Part shown: positions 34,474-45,000 of the stretch, piece by piece | How positions within the stretch are numbered: position 1 is the stretch's first letter | Layout of the letters: the number at the start of each line of letters is the position of its first letter | Source of the DNA: Pseudomonas sp. S09G 359 | Lineage (GTDB): Bacteria > Pseudomonadota > Gammaproteobacteria > Pseudomonadales > Pseudomonadaceae | DNA: 64,000 nucleotides | Assembly (NCBI RefSeq): GCF_002843605.1 | Contig: NZ_CP025263.1 | Coordinates: 142,501-206,500 of the forward strand | Direction of reading: 5' to 3' | Made by a program: the position numbers and the translations under genes | The notes under the pieces: model-generated | Seen by the model: the letters and a program-made list of their open reading frames with translations, nothing else | Told to the model about the DNA's origin: nothing | The model's database searches: none

Positions 34474-35912
34474 AGCAGCTTCTGGCAACCGCTGCGCTGG
34501 GGTTGTTGCTGTCGGCCTGCCAGGTGGTGGGGCCGGATTACAAGCTGCCGGAAAAGTCCGCCGTCAACCGAGGCGACCTGCAAGGGCAGTTGGCGGGCGA
34601 GGGCAACAACGTGGTGTCGGCGCCGGTGCCGCCCGACTGGTGGAAGCTGTACAAGGACCCGCGCCTCGATGAGTTGGTGCGCCAGGCCATGGCCTCCAAC
34701 ACCGACCTGCGGGTGGCTGCGGCCAACTTGCAGCGCGCGCGTTTTCAGACCGAACAGGCTGAGTCCGCCGGCGGCTGGAGCATCGGCGCCAAGGCTGAGG
34801 CCCAGCGCCTGCAGGAGTCGGGCGAAGCCTTTTTGCTGACGGAAAAAGTCCCGGTGGGCAACATCGGCGCCGCCAGTATCACCACGTCTTATCAGTTCGA
34901 TCTGTTCGGCACCCTGCAGCGCGGCATCGAAAGCGCCCAGGCCAGCGCCGACGCGGCCCAGGCCGCCGCCGATATCGCCCGCATCACCCTGGTGGCCGAT
35001 GTGGTGCGCTCCTACACCCAGGTCTGCGCGGCCAACGAAGAATTGGCGATTGCCAATGAGTCCCTCGACCTGCAAGCCCAGAGCACCCAATTGACTCAGC
35101 GCCTGCGTGACGCCGGGCGGGGTGATGAAACCCAGGTGACGCGCTCGCAAACCCAATACAAATCCCTGCGCGCCGACATGCCGCGCTATGAAGCGGCGCG
35201 CCAGGCCGGTTTGTTCCGCCTGTCGATGCTGCTGGCCAAGCCGCTGGAGCAACTGCCGGCCGGTACCGCCAACTGCGCCGAGCTGCCGCACATCGCCCAG
35301 TTGCTGCCGGTAGGCGACGGCGCCACGCTGCTCAAGCGTCGCCCGGATGTACGCCAGGCCGAACGCCAACTGGCCGCCGCCACCGCGCGCATCGGCGTGG
35401 CCACCGGTGCGCTGTACCCGGACATCAGCATCGGCGCGACTGTCGGCACCGTCGGCCTGCTCGAGAACCTCGGCACACCGGCCACCAACCGCTGGGGCTT
35501 TGGCCCGTTGATCAGCTGGACAGTGCCGACCAACGGCGCCCGCGCCCGGATCCACGAAGCCGAAGCCGCGACCCAGGGCGCCCTGGCGCACTTTGACGGG
35601 GTGGTGCTCAACGCCATCCGTGAAACCCAGACGGGCCTTGCGCAATACACTGCGCAATTGCAGCGCCGCGACGCCCTGGCCGACGCCGGCGAGTCGGCCA
35701 AGCAAGCCGCAGACCAGACCCACCGCTTCTTCCAGGCTGGCCGCGCGTCGTTTCTGGCCGACCTGCAAGCCACGCGCACCTACACCGATGTGCGTGCGCA
35801 ACTGGCAGCGGCCAACACCCAGGTCGCCATGAGCCAGATCGACTTGTTCCTGGCCTTGGGCGGCGGCTGGGAAAGCGGACGAACGCAAGGGTCACAGGCC
35901 AGCAAACCCTGA
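34470..35912 (+). CDS. NodT family outer-membrane channel lipoprotein of the FUSC pump
   Basis: A 480-residue TolC-like lipoprotein. The lipobox is LLLSAC (Cys17) followed by QVVGPDYKLP. Two OEP repeats are seen; the second includes LLKRRPDVRQAERQLAAATA. It completes the MarR-FUSC-DUF1656-HlyD-NodT operon, which is a second, independent tripartite pump in this window. Confidence 0.92.
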   Translation: MKQLLATAALGLLLSACQVVGPDYKLPEKSAVNRGDLQGQLAGEGNNVVSAPVPPDWWKLYKDPRLDELVRQAMASNTDLRVAAANLQRARFQTEQAESAGGWSIGAKAEAQRLQESGEAFLLTEKVPVGNIGAASITTSYQFDLFGTLQRGIESAQASADAAQAAADIARITLVADVVRSYTQVCAANEELAIANESLDLQAQSTQLTQRLRDAGRGDETQVTRSQTQYKSLRADMPRYEAARQAGLFRLSMLLAKPLEQLPAGTANCAELPHIAQLLPVGDGATLLKRRPDVRQAERQLAAATARIGVATGALYPDISIGATVGTVGLLENLGTPATNRWGFGPLISWTVPTNGARARIHEAEAATQGALAHFDGVVLNAIRETQTGLAQYTAQLQRRDALADAGESAKQAADQTHRFFQAGRASFLADLQATRTYTDVRAQLAAANTQVAMSQIDLFLALGGGWESGRTQGSQASKP

Positions 35913-35993
35913 GCGAATAGCTATGCTTTGACAGGCGGGCCGCCGTGATGGCTCGCCTGACACTGCTCGCGTTTGCTCATGGGGATTCCAATA

Positions 35994-36626
35994 ATGAAAA
36001 ACCCTTATGCTCCCGCTTTCTGGTGCGTGCTGTTCGCACTGGTGCTGTTATCGGCCGCGTATTTCTACGGCGTCATGCTGGCCCACCAACTCGACAAGGC
36101 CATGGTGTTTCTCGACAGCGCTTGCCTGGTGATCGGCACGTTGTCCATCGGCGTTGTTGCCTGGGCGTCTTATCAAAATCAACGGGTGAAGAAAAAGCTG
36201 CTGCAACAGGGCAAGACCCGCGTGGCGATCTGGGACACCAAGGTTGCGCTGCGCCGCGTCGAAACCGTGTTCGACCGCTATTTCTGGGGCAGTTACTGGC
36301 AGCCCGGGCGCACCTTTCAGGAAGTGATGGGCGACCTCACCGGTACGCCGCTGGAAAAAAGCCTCGAAGTCCTGAAAAAACAGTGCGTGTTGCTCGACCA
36401 ACAGGTCGCCGAGGGTAGGCATTGGCTGAATAATGCGCGGGAATTGTCTGATGTTGCCACGCAGATGGCCCGTGAGCGCTACCAGTTGGACTTCTGCGAC
36501 CCCAAGTCCGATACCCCGGGCAATGCGGTGATACACCGCGAATTCGAGGTGTTGGTGTACACCTGGACGGCGCGCTTGAAGAGTTTTGACCATCAACTCG
36601 ATGAGATCGAAACGGAATACTCGTGA
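35994..36626 (+). CDS. Membrane-anchored protein of unknown function
   Basis: A 210-residue protein with two N-terminal membrane segments (FWCVLFALVLLSAAYFYGVM and SACLVIGTLSIGVVAWASY) and a charged helical cytoplasmic part with coiled-coil character (QNQRVKKKLLQQGK, and EFEVLVYTW to the end). The frame opens seven codons earlier at TTG; ATG 35994 (MKNPYAPAF) gives a better membrane start and follows GGGGATTCC. I do not recognise a family. It stands alone between the pump operon and the DUF945 gene. Confidence 0.75.
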   Translation: MKNPYAPAFWCVLFALVLLSAAYFYGVMLAHQLDKAMVFLDSACLVIGTLSIGVVAWASYQNQRVKKKLLQQGKTRVAIWDTKVALRRVETVFDRYFWGSYWQPGRTFQEVMGDLTGTPLEKSLEVLKKQCVLLDQQVAEGRHWLNNARELSDVATQMARERYQLDFCDPKSDTPGNAVIHREFEVLVYTWTARLKSFDHQLDEIETEYS

Positions 36627-36773
36627 ACCAACTGCAGACCTGACCCCTCTGAGAAAACTGGGCCGTTCGTGGCCGCCAGTGCTAATCTTCCCCCGCTTTC
36701 GGCGGGCTCGAGCCAACCCTTCGGGGTTCAAGGAAGACAGCCCACTTCTCACAGGATTTGATCAGGTCACTTC

Positions 36774-38270
36774 ATGAATAAGCCAGCAGTTGTTCTTTTG
36801 GGTTTTGTTGTCGCCGTTGGCGTCGTCAGTGCAGGCGGCGCCTGGTACACCGGTAAGCAACTGGAGCCTGTGCTGCAAACGGCAGTCCAGGACGCCAACA
36901 AGGAACTGCAACGCTCCATGGCCGGCGTCGACGGCACCGTCGCCCTCGAGCTGGTATCCCTGGACCGTGGCTTGTTCAGCAGCACCGCGCACTACCGCCT
37001 CAAGGCACAAGGTTCGTTCTTTGGCGAACAGAACCCTAACCCCGAGTTGCTGTTTGTCGACCATATCGAACACGGCCCGCTGCCGTTCTCGCGTTTGGTA
37101 TCGCTGAAATGGCTGCCGGTCATGGCCACCAGTCACTATGCGCTGGAAAAGAACCCCACCACCGAAAAATGGTTTGCCGCCGCCAAAGACGTGTCGCCGC
37201 TCAAAGGCGTGGCCAATATCGGCTACAACCGCTCGGTCAGCGGCAATGTCGAGTTGCTGCCCCTGGAGTACAAGGACGACACGTCCACGGCGAGCTTCTC
37301 CGGCGCCAACCTGGACTTCGACAGCAGCGCCGAGGGCAAGAAGGTCAAGGCCGACGGCTACATGAACAGCCTCAAAATCAACGTGGTCGACGCCAATGGC
37401 CAGCCATTCGCCGCTGAGTTTGCCGGCTTTACCGTGGCCAGCAACCTCGAGAAGTCGACGTTCGGCTTCTACACCGGGCAGAACACCGTTGAGTTGAGCG
37501 ACGCCAAGTTCATCTACGGCCCGCAGAAAGCGGTGGTGACGCTCAAGGGCTTCGAGCAGAAAGACACCAGCGAAGTCAAAGAAAACAACATGGATGGCCG
37601 CGTCGATTACAAGATCGACGAGATCGGTTACCAGGGCAAACCAGTGGGCTCCGCCGCCATGGCCGTGAGCGTGAAGAACATTGATGTGCCCTCGGGGCTG
37701 GTCCTGACCAAGCTGTACCAGGACAAGATGCAGCCGGTGCAAGCCGCTGCCGCCGCTGGCCAACCGGTACCGGAGCTGCAACTGAGCGAAGCCGAACAAA
37801 CCTTGGCCGACGCCAACGTCAACCAGTTGCTGGCCGCCAAGCCGCACCTGGCGCTGGAAAACCTGTCGCTGAAAACCGCCCACGGCGAAAGCAAATTCAA
37901 CCTGGTGCTGGACCTGGCCAAGCCTGCGTCGATGGAACTGCCGCCGGTTGAGCTGGGCAAGCAGATGGTGGCGCTGCTGGATGCCAACCTGGTGCTGTCC
38001 AAGCCAATGATCGCCGACGTTGCCGCCCTGCAGGCGCAGGCAGGTGGTGTGACCGATCCTAAGGCCATCGAGCAGCAATCCCAGATGGCCAGCGAGATGG
38101 TCAGCGGCATGGCCGTGGGTACGCAGTTGGCGACCCTAGTGGGCAGCGATGTGGTGTCCAAGCTCCACTACGCCAACAATGAAGTGACCTTCAACGGCCA
38201 GAAGATGACCGTTGAACAATTCATCGGCTTTGTCATGGCTAAAGTGGGTGCGGTCAGCGGCGCGCAGTAA
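36774..38270 (+). CDS. DUF945 (YdgA-like) family protein
   Basis: A 498-residue protein with an N-terminal membrane anchor or signal (VVLLGFVVAVGVVSAGGAWY) and the typical YdgA beginning GKQLEPVLQTAVQDANKELQ. The long beta-rich body is periplasmic. YdgA has been linked to the periplasmic face in enterics but has no defined reaction. It is a single-gene unit; a REP-like inverted repeat follows it. Confidence 0.88.
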   Translation: MNKPAVVLLGFVVAVGVVSAGGAWYTGKQLEPVLQTAVQDANKELQRSMAGVDGTVALELVSLDRGLFSSTAHYRLKAQGSFFGEQNPNPELLFVDHIEHGPLPFSRLVSLKWLPVMATSHYALEKNPTTEKWFAAAKDVSPLKGVANIGYNRSVSGNVELLPLEYKDDTSTASFSGANLDFDSSAEGKKVKADGYMNSLKINVVDANGQPFAAEFAGFTVASNLEKSTFGFYTGQNTVELSDAKFIYGPQKAVVTLKGFEQKDTSEVKENNMDGRVDYKIDEIGYQGKPVGSAAMAVSVKNIDVPSGLVLTKLYQDKMQPVQAAAAAGQPVPELQLSEAEQTLADANVNQLLAAKPHLALENLSLKTAHGESKFNLVLDLAKPASMELPPVELGKQMVALLDANLVLSKPMIADVAALQAQAGGVTDPKAIEQQSQMASEMVSGMAVGTQLATLVGSDVVSKLHYANNEVTFNGQKMTVEQFIGFVMAKVGAVSGAQ

Positions 38271-38295
38271 GATTTCAGCAGCGCCGAAAAAAATC

Positions 38296-38387
38296 ATGGG
38301 GGAGCGGGGTTGCCCGCGATAAGGGTCAAACGGCCGGCGCACGCGCGGGCCGGCAGGCCATTATCGCAGGCAAGTGCGCTCCCCCAT
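38296..38387. repeat. Imperfect REP-like inverted repeat after the DUF945 gene
   Basis: ATGGGGGAGCG at 38296 and CGCTCCCCCAT ending at 38387 pair, with inner arms GCGATAA / TTATCGC and a central GC stem CGGCC-GGC / GCC-GGC. It is more diverged than the other REP pairs here and could also work as a transcription terminator. Confidence 0.75.
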
Positions 38388-38414
38388 TCGCATTTCAGAT
38401 TCTCGTGCAATTCT

Positions 38415-38426
38415 GAACAATTGTTC
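38415..38426. promoter_or_regulatory. Perfect 12-bp palindrome upstream of pgaA
   Basis: GAACAATTGTTC is perfectly self-complementary and lies about 140 bases before the pgaA start, in the only region that can hold the pga promoter. It is a candidate operator; no matching regulator is encoded nearby. Confidence 0.4.
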
Positions 38427-38469
38427 CGGGTTGTACTTTTTCACATGCGCGTCGGGGATAGTTCCTACA

Positions 38470-38556
38470 GGAAAGCTAGGCCGGGTCATTAGACGTCGGC
38501 ACCCTGAAGCAAATCGCTCAGGACCACCTATCGTTACAGCTTTCCGTGTGTAAGGA
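38470..38556 (+). promoter_or_regulatory. pgaA 5' leader with three GGA motifs and a long-range stem
   Basis: CAGGAAA (38468-38474), CAGGACC (38519-38525) and the Shine-Dalgarno AAGGAAG (38552-38558) are the A/CnGGA sites expected for CsrA/RsmA. GGAAAGCT (38470-38477) is perfectly complementary to AGCTTTCC (38538-38545), which could expose or hide these sites. In E. coli the pga leader is a CsrA target; extension to this leader is inference. Confidence 0.4.
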
Positions 38557-38566
38557 AGCTCACGAT

Positions 38567-41047
38567 ATGTTGCGAAACCTCCCACTCAGTGCGTCAGGCC
38601 GGTTGCGACTGCTCGTCGGGGTCGCCTTGTGCAGCCAATTGCTGATGCCCACCTTCGCCATGGCCGACCCGGCCTATGACGCCCTGATCATTCAGGCGCG
38701 CAACGGCAACTTCAGCCCCGCGCTCACCCAATTGCGCCAATTGCCCGCCGAGCGCCAGACGCCCGGTCAAATCAGCGACCACCTGGTGATCGCCGGTTGG
38801 GCCGGCCAGGACGCCGAAGTGCTGAAGGTGTATGAGGCCCAGGGCACGCACCGCGACTTGACCTCCCAGGCGTTGGCCACCGTCGCGCGTACGTATCGCA
38901 ACCAGAAACAGTGGGCGCAGGCCGAGGCGGTCTATCGCCGCGCGCTGCTGCGTGAGCCGAACAATGTCGACCTGCAACTGGGCCTGGCCCTCACCCAGGC
39001 CGACGGCGGCAAAGCCAACGAAGCCGTGCAACGCACCCGCGCGCTGGTGGCGGCCAAGCCCGATGACCCCAACCGGCGCATGGCCCTGGGCTACGCGCTG
39101 ACCCGCGCCGGCTTGAACTACGACGCGCTGTTTGAATTCGACCAGGCGTTTATCCGTGCCGGCGACAAACCCGAAGTCGCCCGCGAATACATTGTCGCCC
39201 TGCAAAAAGCCCGGCTGCCGGAGGCCGCCTTGCGCCTGTCGGCCAAGCGCCCGGGCCTGGTGGACGCGGTGACCCAGCGCCGCCTGGAAGGCGACCTCGC
39301 TGCCGAGCGCGTGCGCATGGCCGAGTTCGCCACGCGCACCGAGCAAGAGCGCTACGTGATCGCCGACCGCGCCCTGCAGGACTACGACAGATTGCTCGCC
39401 CGCTGGACCCCCGACGCCACCGCCCACGACGACGTGGTGGGCTGGCGCATCGACCGCCTGGGCGCGCTCAAGGCGCGGGCGCGTACCGCCGAGGTGATCC
39501 GCGAGTACGAAACCCTCAAGGGCGAAGGCGTGCAACTGCCCACCTACGCCGTGCGCTGGGTGGCCGCCGCTTACCTCGACCAACGCCAGCCGGAGAAGGC
39601 CGAGCCGCTGTATCGCCAAGCCATCACCGCCCCGGACGCCGACCCGGCCGACCATGTAGAAGACAGCACCGCGCTGTTCTATGCCTTGCTCGAAAGCGAC
39701 AAAGTCGCGCAGGCCCGGGAGGTCGCCAGCAACCTGGCCAACAGCCAGAACCCGCGGGTGGAACTCAAGGGGCTGCCGATCGGCAACCCCAACGACAGCT
39801 GGATGGACGCGCAACAACTGTCGGCCCAGGCCGGCACGTACGGCGGCGACCTGGCGGGCAGCGAGGCCGGCTTGGAAGCACTGGTGGCAAAAGCCCCGGG
39901 CAACGTCGGCCTGCGCCTGGCGCAGGCCGATATGTACCGCGCCCGCGATCTGCCACGGCGCGCCGAAGGCCTGCTCAAGGAAACCGAAGCTCAGGCCCCG
40001 CGCGATATCGGCCTGGAAGTGAGCCAGGCCTATACCGCCCTGGACCTGCAGGAGTGGCGCCAACTCGACGTGCTCACCGATGACGTGGTGGCGCGCAACC
40101 CCGATAACCGCCAAGTGCAGCGCCTCAGCCGCCTGCGCGATGTGCATGACATGGCCGAGCTGCGCGTCGAGGCCTACACCGGCAAAAGCTTCGGCGGCGG
40201 TAACAACAGCGATGCGGGGGCGGTTTCGGGCAGTCGTGACTGGGGCATCGAAAGCCGTTTGTACACGCCGCCCATCGACGAAGACTGGCGCCTGTTCGCC
40301 GGTGCCGGTTATGCCCGTGCCGATTTCGAAGAGGGTACCGGCCAGCACCGTTGGCAGGTTGTCGGCGTGGAGCGGCGTACCCGCGACATGACCATCGAAG
40401 CGGAGGTGTCCAACCATTCCTACGGCGATGGCACCAAGCAAGGTGCCGCCGTGTCGATTGCCCGCGACATCAACGATAACTGGCAATACGGCGGCAGCCT
40501 CGGCTACCTGCTCAGCACCACGCCGCTGCGGGCGCTCAATGATGGTGTCACGGCTAACGGCGGCAGCGGCTTTATCCGCTGGCGCGCGAATGAAAGCCGC
40601 GAGTGGAAACTGACCCTCAGCCCCTCCCATTTCAGCGACGGCAACGACCGCTTCGAAGCCTTGCTCAGCGGCCGCGAGGGCCTCTACAGCTCGCCGGGCG
40701 TGCAGGTCGACCTGGGCCTGGAAGTCGGCGCGAGCAAAAACAGCAAGGAAGACACGGTGTACTTCAACCCCAAGTCGGACTTCACCGTGTTGCCCGTCAT
40801 CAACATCAACCACGTGCTTTATCACCGCTACGAAACCCAGTGGAGTCAGCAGTTCCAAATCGGCGCCGGTACCTATACGCAGCAGGATTACTCCACCGGC
40901 GGCATCGGCTTGATCGGTTATGGCCAACGCTATCGCTGGAACGACGTGCTGGATGCCGGGGCCAACCTGAGCCTGATCAGCCGACCTTACGACGGTGATC
41001 GCGAACGCGATCTGCGCCTGCTCGTCGACCTCACTTACCGTTTCTAG
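38567..41047 (+). CDS. pgaA: PgaA: poly-beta-1,6-N-acetylglucosamine outer-membrane export porin
   Basis: An 826-residue outer-membrane protein that exports PNAG. A signal peptide (ends PTFAMADPAYD) is followed by TPR repeats through about residue 500 (AQAEAVYRRALLREPNNVDL, QRQPEKAEPLYRQAI) that bind the polymer and PgaB. A 16-strand-type beta barrel occupies the C-terminal 300 residues and ends LVDLTYRF. The frame opens seven codons earlier at GTG; ATG 38567 (MLRNLPLSAS) with AAGGAAG upstream is chosen. It leads pgaABCD. Confidence 0.95.
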   Translation: MLRNLPLSASGRLRLLVGVALCSQLLMPTFAMADPAYDALIIQARNGNFSPALTQLRQLPAERQTPGQISDHLVIAGWAGQDAEVLKVYEAQGTHRDLTSQALATVARTYRNQKQWAQAEAVYRRALLREPNNVDLQLGLALTQADGGKANEAVQRTRALVAAKPDDPNRRMALGYALTRAGLNYDALFEFDQAFIRAGDKPEVAREYIVALQKARLPEAALRLSAKRPGLVDAVTQRRLEGDLAAERVRMAEFATRTEQERYVIADRALQDYDRLLARWTPDATAHDDVVGWRIDRLGALKARARTAEVIREYETLKGEGVQLPTYAVRWVAAAYLDQRQPEKAEPLYRQAITAPDADPADHVEDSTALFYALLESDKVAQAREVASNLANSQNPRVELKGLPIGNPNDSWMDAQQLSAQAGTYGGDLAGSEAGLEALVAKAPGNVGLRLAQADMYRARDLPRRAEGLLKETEAQAPRDIGLEVSQAYTALDLQEWRQLDVLTDDVVARNPDNRQVQRLSRLRDVHDMAELRVEAYTGKSFGGGNNSDAGAVSGSRDWGIESRLYTPPIDEDWRLFAGAGYARADFEEGTGQHRWQVVGVERRTRDMTIEAEVSNHSYGDGTKQGAAVSIARDINDNWQYGGSLGYLLSTTPLRALNDGVTANGGSGFIRWRANESREWKLTLSPSHFSDGNDRFEALLSGREGLYSSPGVQVDLGLEVGASKNSKEDTVYFNPKSDFTVLPVININHVLYHRYETQWSQQFQIGAGTYTQQDYSTGGIGLIGYGQRYRWNDVLDAGANLSLISRPYDGDRERDLRLLVDLTYRF

Positions 41048-41059
41048 AAGAGCCTGACC

Positions 41060-43057
41060 ATGACCGTCCTCAGCCGTTGCTTGTTGGTCCTGGGTGTATT
41101 GCTGGCCAGTGCCTGCGCCCAGCAACCCGCGCCATTCACTCCACCCGCCGAGCGGCCGACCCCGGCCAACGAAGCGCCGTGGCCGAAAAACCACTTCCTG
41201 GGCATCGCCTATCACGACGTCGAGGATCGCGACCCCGACCAGGCCGTGGTGGCTGTGCGCACCGAGCGTCTGATCGAGCAACTGGCCTGGCTGCGCGAAA
41301 ACGGCTACCAGGCGGTCAGCGTCGACCAGATCCTGGCCGCGCGCCGTGGCGGCCCGCCGTTGCCGCCCAAAGCCATCATGCTCAGCTTCGATGACGGCTA
41401 TTCGAGCTTCTACACCCGAGTAATGCCGATTTTGCGTGCCTACCACTGGCCGGCCGTGCTGGCGCCGGTGGGCTACTGGATCGATACGCCACTGAACAAG
41501 CCGGTGGATTTTGCCGGCTCGCCACGGCCGCGCGGTGAATTCCTCACCTGGCAGCAGATTCGTGAAGTGTCGCAGTCGGGCCTGGTGGAAATCGCCGCGC
41601 ACACCGATGCCAGCCACACCGGGATCCTCGCCAACCCCCAGGGCAACCTGGAGCCGGCGGCGACCTCCTTGCGCTATGACCCGGCCACGGGGCGCTATGA
41701 AACCGAAGCGCAGTTCCAGGCGCGGATGCGTGCGGATGTCACGGCAATCACGCAAAAAATCCAGAGCGTGACCGGCAAGAAACCACGGGTATGGGTGTGG
41801 CCTTACGGCGCTGCCAAAGGCACCTCGCTGGCGATCGTCGGTGAGCAGGGCTACCAGATGGCGCTGACCCTGGAAGACGGCCTCGACAGCTCCGAAAACC
41901 TGATGAACAGCCCGCGCTTCCTGGTGGCGTCCGACCCGGATGGCGAGCACTTCGCCAACAGCATGGTCGCGGTGCAAACCCCGGCGCCGCTGCGAGTGCT
42001 GCATGTGGACCTGGACAACGTCTACGACCCGGACCCGGCCCAGCAGGCGCGCAACCTCGACCAGCTGGTGCAACGAGTGGTCGACATGGGCGCGGGTACC
42101 GTGTTCCTGCAAGCCTTCGCCGACCCCAAGGGTGACGGCCTGGTGCATGAACTGTACTTCCCCAACCGCCACCTGCCGGTGCGTGCCGACTTGTTCAACC
42201 GCGTCTCCTGGCAGTTGCACACCCGTGCCCATGCTGCGGTGTATGCCTGGATGCCGGTGCTGAGTTTCGCCCTCGATTCCAAGCTGCCGCGCGTGACCCG
42301 TTGGGACCCGGAAACCGGCAAGGTCGGCACCGACCCTGACCAGTACAAACGCCTGTCGCCGTTCGACCCGCAGGTGCGCAAGATCATCGGTGAGATCTAT
42401 GAGGACCTGGCGCGCAACAATGCCATCGACGGCGTGCTGTACCACGACGACGCGGTGCTCTCGGACTTCGAAGACGCCAGCCCCGCCGCGCTCAAGGCTT
42501 ACGCCGCCAACGGCCTGCCGAACAGCATCGAGGCCCTGCGTGCCGACCCGGCGGTGATGCAGCGCTGGACGCGCTTCAAGAGCCGCTACCTGATCGACTT
42601 CACCAACGAGCTGACCACCAAGGTCCGCGCCATCGGTGGGCCGCAGGTGCAGACCGCGCGCAATATCTTCGCCGAGCCGATGCTTAACCCGGCCAGCGAA
42701 GCCTGGTTCGCGCAGAACCTCGATGACTTCCTCCAGGCCTATGACTGGACCGCGCCCATGGCCATGCCATTGATGGAAGGCCAGGAGTACAGCACCTCGA
42801 ATGCCTGGCTGGAGAAACTGGTGGCCGCGGTCAAGGCGCGCCCCGGCGCAATGGGGCGCACCGTTTTCGAACTGCAAGCCAAAGATTGGCGCACCAAGGC
42901 CGCGCCGGATATCGACGCCAAGCAAATGGCTGAATGGATGGGTGTGCTCAAGCGCCAGGGGGTCACGAGTTTTGGTTACTACCCGGACAACTTCCTGGAA
43001 AATTCCCCGGACCTGAAGACTGTGCGTCCGGCCCTTTCCAACCAATGGAATCCTTGA
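41060..43057 (+). CDS. pgaB: PgaB: PNAG N-deacetylase with C-terminal glycoside hydrolase domain
   Basis: A 665-residue periplasmic lipoprotein (LLASAC, Cys15) that partly deacetylates PNAG for export. The N-terminal polysaccharide deacetylase domain shows [10 protein letters not shown], the metal-binding [20 protein letters not shown] and [12 protein letters not shown]. From about residue 310 the GH153-type hydrolase domain begins ([18 protein letters not shown]) with acids such as [12 protein letters not shown]. It lies 12 bases after pgaA and two bases before pgaC. Confidence 0.95.
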   Translation: MTVLSRCLLVLGVLLASACAQQPAPFTPPAERPTPANEAPWPKNHFLGIAYHDVEDRDPDQAVVAVRTERLIEQLAWLRENGYQAVSVDQILAARRGGPPLPPKAIMLSFDDGYSSFYTRVMPILRAYHWPAVLAPVGYWIDTPLNKPVDFAGSPRPRGEFLTWQQIREVSQSGLVEIAAHTDASHTGILANPQGNLEPAATSLRYDPATGRYETEAQFQARMRADVTAITQKIQSVTGKKPRVWVWPYGAAKGTSLAIVGEQGYQMALTLEDGLDSSENLMNSPRFLVASDPDGEHFANSMVAVQTPAPLRVLHVDLDNVYDPDPAQQARNLDQLVQRVVDMGAGTVFLQAFADPKGDGLVHELYFPNRHLPVRADLFNRVSWQLHTRAHAAVYAWMPVLSFALDSKLPRVTRWDPETGKVGTDPDQYKRLSPFDPQVRKIIGEIYEDLARNNAIDGVLYHDDAVLSDFEDASPAALKAYAANGLPNSIEALRADPAVMQRWTRFKSRYLIDFTNELTTKVRAIGGPQVQTARNIFAEPMLNPASEAWFAQNLDDFLQAYDWTAPMAMPLMEGQEYSTSNAWLEKLVAAVKARPGAMGRTVFELQAKDWRTKAAPDIDAKQMAEWMGVLKRQGVTSFGYYPDNFLENSPDLKTVRPALSNQWNP

Positions 43058-43059
43058 CC

Positions 43060-44400
43060 ATGTTCGACAGAATCCTGGCTTTATTTGTGTTGGCTCTGGT
43101 CTTGGGCGTGCCCCTGGGCCTGATCTTCCTGGTCACCGGGCAGTTCCTGATGGACTTCGTGTTCTTCTACCCGTTGTTCATGTCGGCGCTGTGGATCTCC
43201 GGCGGCCTGTACTTCTGGCTGCACTGGGAGCGCCACTGGCCGTGGAAAGAGGACACGCCGGCGCCGACCCTGGCCGGCAACCCGCTGATCTCGATCATCA
43301 TCCCTTGCTACAACGAGGGCGATAACGCCGCCGATACCATCCATGCGGCGCTGGACCAGCTGTACCCGAACATCGAAGTGATCGCGGTCAATGACGGCTC
43401 CAAAGACAATACCGCCGCAGTCCTCGATGCCCTGGCCCTGGAATACCCGCGCCTGCGCGTGCTGCACCTGGCACAGAACCAGGGCAAGGCCGTGGCCCTG
43501 CGCATGGGTGCCGTGGCCGCACGCAGTGAATACCTGGTGTGCATCGACGGCGACGCGTTGCTCGACAAGAATGCGGCGGCCTATATGGTCGCGCCGATGC
43601 TCGACAACCCGCGCCTGGGTGCCGTCACCGGCAACCCGCGCATTCGCACACGCTCGACCTTGATCGGGCGCGTGCAGGTGGGTGAGTTCTCGTCGATCAT
43701 CGGCTTGATCAAGCGTACGCAACGGGTGTTCGGGCGGATCTTCACGGTGTCGGGTGTGGTGGTAGCGTTTCGCAAGAAGGCGCTGGACCGCATCGACTAC
43801 TGGAGCACCGACATGATCACCGAGGACATCGATGTCAGTTGGAAGCTGCAACTCGATCACTGGAGCATCTTCTACGAGCCCCGCGCGTTGTGCTGGATCC
43901 TGATGCCGGAAACCGTCGGCGGCCTGTGGAAGCAGCGCCTGCGCTGGGCCCAGGGTGGCGCCGAAGTGCTATTCAAGAACATCCGTGGCATTTGGCAATG
44001 GCGCCATCGCTACCTGTGGCCGCTGCTGTTCGAATACTGCCTGTCCACCGGTTGGGCCTTTACCTTCCTGCTGTCGGTGATCTTCTGGGGCCTGGGCAAA
44101 TTCATGGTGCTGCCGCAGGCGATTGCCGTGGACTCCCTGGTGCCGCCGGCGTTTACCGGGCTGGTGCTGGCGATGGTGTGTCTGGTGCAGTTTGCGGTGA
44201 GCATCCTGATCGATCGCCGCTACGAGAAAGACCTGTGGAAAACCCTGTTCTGGACCGTGTGGTACCCGATGGTGTTCTGGCTGGTGAGCCTGTTCACCAC
44301 GCTGGTCAGTTTTCCCAAGGTGCTGTTCAACCAGCACCAGAAGCGCGCGCGCTGGGTCAGCCCGGATCGCGGTATCAAACCTGTTGAAGAGGAGGCGTGA
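43060..44400 (+). CDS. pgaC: PgaC: PNAG synthase, family 2 glycosyltransferase
   Basis: A 446-residue inner-membrane synthase that polymerises UDP-GlcNAc. Two N-terminal membrane segments precede a GT2 domain with [18 protein letters not shown], the DxD-type CIDGDALL, the base ITEDIDVSW, and the acceptor motif QRLRW; three more membrane segments follow. ATG 43060 (MFDRILALF) is preferred; an upstream ATG at 43045 would overlap pgaB. Confidence 0.95.
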   Translation: MFDRILALFVLALVLGVPLGLIFLVTGQFLMDFVFFYPLFMSALWISGGLYFWLHWERHWPWKEDTPAPTLAGNPLISIIIPCYNEGDNAADTIHAALDQLYPNIEVIAVNDGSKDNTAAVLDALALEYPRLRVLHLAQNQGKAVALRMGAVAARSEYLVCIDGDALLDKNAAAYMVAPMLDNPRLGAVTGNPRIRTRSTLIGRVQVGEFSSIIGLIKRTQRVFGRIFTVSGVVVAFRKKALDRIDYWSTDMITEDIDVSWKLQLDHWSIFYEPRALCWILMPETVGGLWKQRLRWAQGGAEVLFKNIRGIWQWRHRYLWPLLFEYCLSTGWAFTFLLSVIFWGLGKFMVLPQAIAVDSLVPPAFTGLVLAMVCLVQFAVSILIDRRYEKDLWKTLFWTVWYPMVFWLVSLFTTLVSFPKVLFNQHQKRARWVSPDRGIKPVEEEA

Positions 44401-44402
44401 CC

Positions 44403-44885
44403 ATGAAACTGGTCAGAACCCGCCAACGTTCCGTGATGTGGATCATCGATGTGCTGCTGACCTTGATGGCCTGGGCTGGGTTGGTCTGGCTGTTGGCTCG
44501 CGGGATTACCTCGATGCTGGAAACCCACGGTGGCCCGCGTATCGAAGCGCCGATCTTTGCGGCGCTCAACACGCTGCAGATCTACCTATGGATTGCCTTG
44601 TTCAACGCCGTGATCCTGATCACCTGGGCGCGCTACCAGCAGCGGCGCGGCCGCAAGTTTGCCCAGCGGCGCGCGGAGGCCAAGGCACTCAGCGACAAAA
44701 ACCTCAGCGAGAGCTTCAGCCTGGCCGAGGGCGACCTGGAGCAATTGCGCAGGCCAGGCGTGCTGGTTATTCACAATGACGAGGAGGGCGGCGTGTCGGA
44801 AGTGAAGTCCCATGTCTCGCGTGATGTGGAGAAGCCAGGGCTGAGCCTGGTGCCTGGCCAGGATCGCGACAAAGACGCGAGCTAA
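44403..44885 (+). CDS. pgaD: PgaD: PNAG synthase accessory protein
   Basis: A 160-residue protein with two membrane segments (VLLTLMAWAGLVWLLARG and IYLWIALFNAVILITWARY) and a charged tail (YQQRRGRKFAQRRAEAKALS). PgaD partners PgaC and in E. coli senses c-di-GMP with it. ATG 44403 follows GAGGAGG. It is the last pga gene; a REP pair follows. Confidence 0.92.
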   Translation: MKLVRTRQRSVMWIIDVLLTLMAWAGLVWLLARGITSMLETHGGPRIEAPIFAALNTLQIYLWIALFNAVILITWARYQQRRGRKFAQRRAEAKALSDKNLSESFSLAEGDLEQLRRPGVLVIHNDEEGGVSEVKSHVSRDVEKPGLSLVPGQDRDKDAS

Positions 44886-44900
44886 GGGTGTAAACCCAAT

Positions 44901-44997
44901 CCAATGTGGGAGGGGGTTTGCCCCCGATTGCGGTGTGTCAGCCGGGTATTCATTAGCTGACCCACCGCCATCGGGGGCAAGCCCCCTCCCACATTGG
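44901..44997. repeat. Inverted REP pair after pgaD
   Basis: CCAATGTGGGAGGGGGTTTG at 44901 and CAAGCCCCCTCCCACATTGG ending at 44997 form the outer arms, with a 40-base middle containing GGTGTGTCAG / CTGACCCACC. Same subtype as 21099. Confidence 0.9.
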
Positions 44998-45000
44998 TTT

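Noticed and set aside
38594..43045. A 1483-codon open frame on the minus strand across pgaA and pgaB
   Set aside because: It is the antisense shadow of two unmistakable genes; its translation is low-complexity Gly/His/Val-rich sequence with no domain. High GC in third positions creates such frames.
44901..44997. REP hairpin as a dedicated rho-independent terminator
   Set aside because: The same doublet recurs between unrelated genes and lacks a T run; it is a dispersed repeat, although it may stop transcription incidentally.
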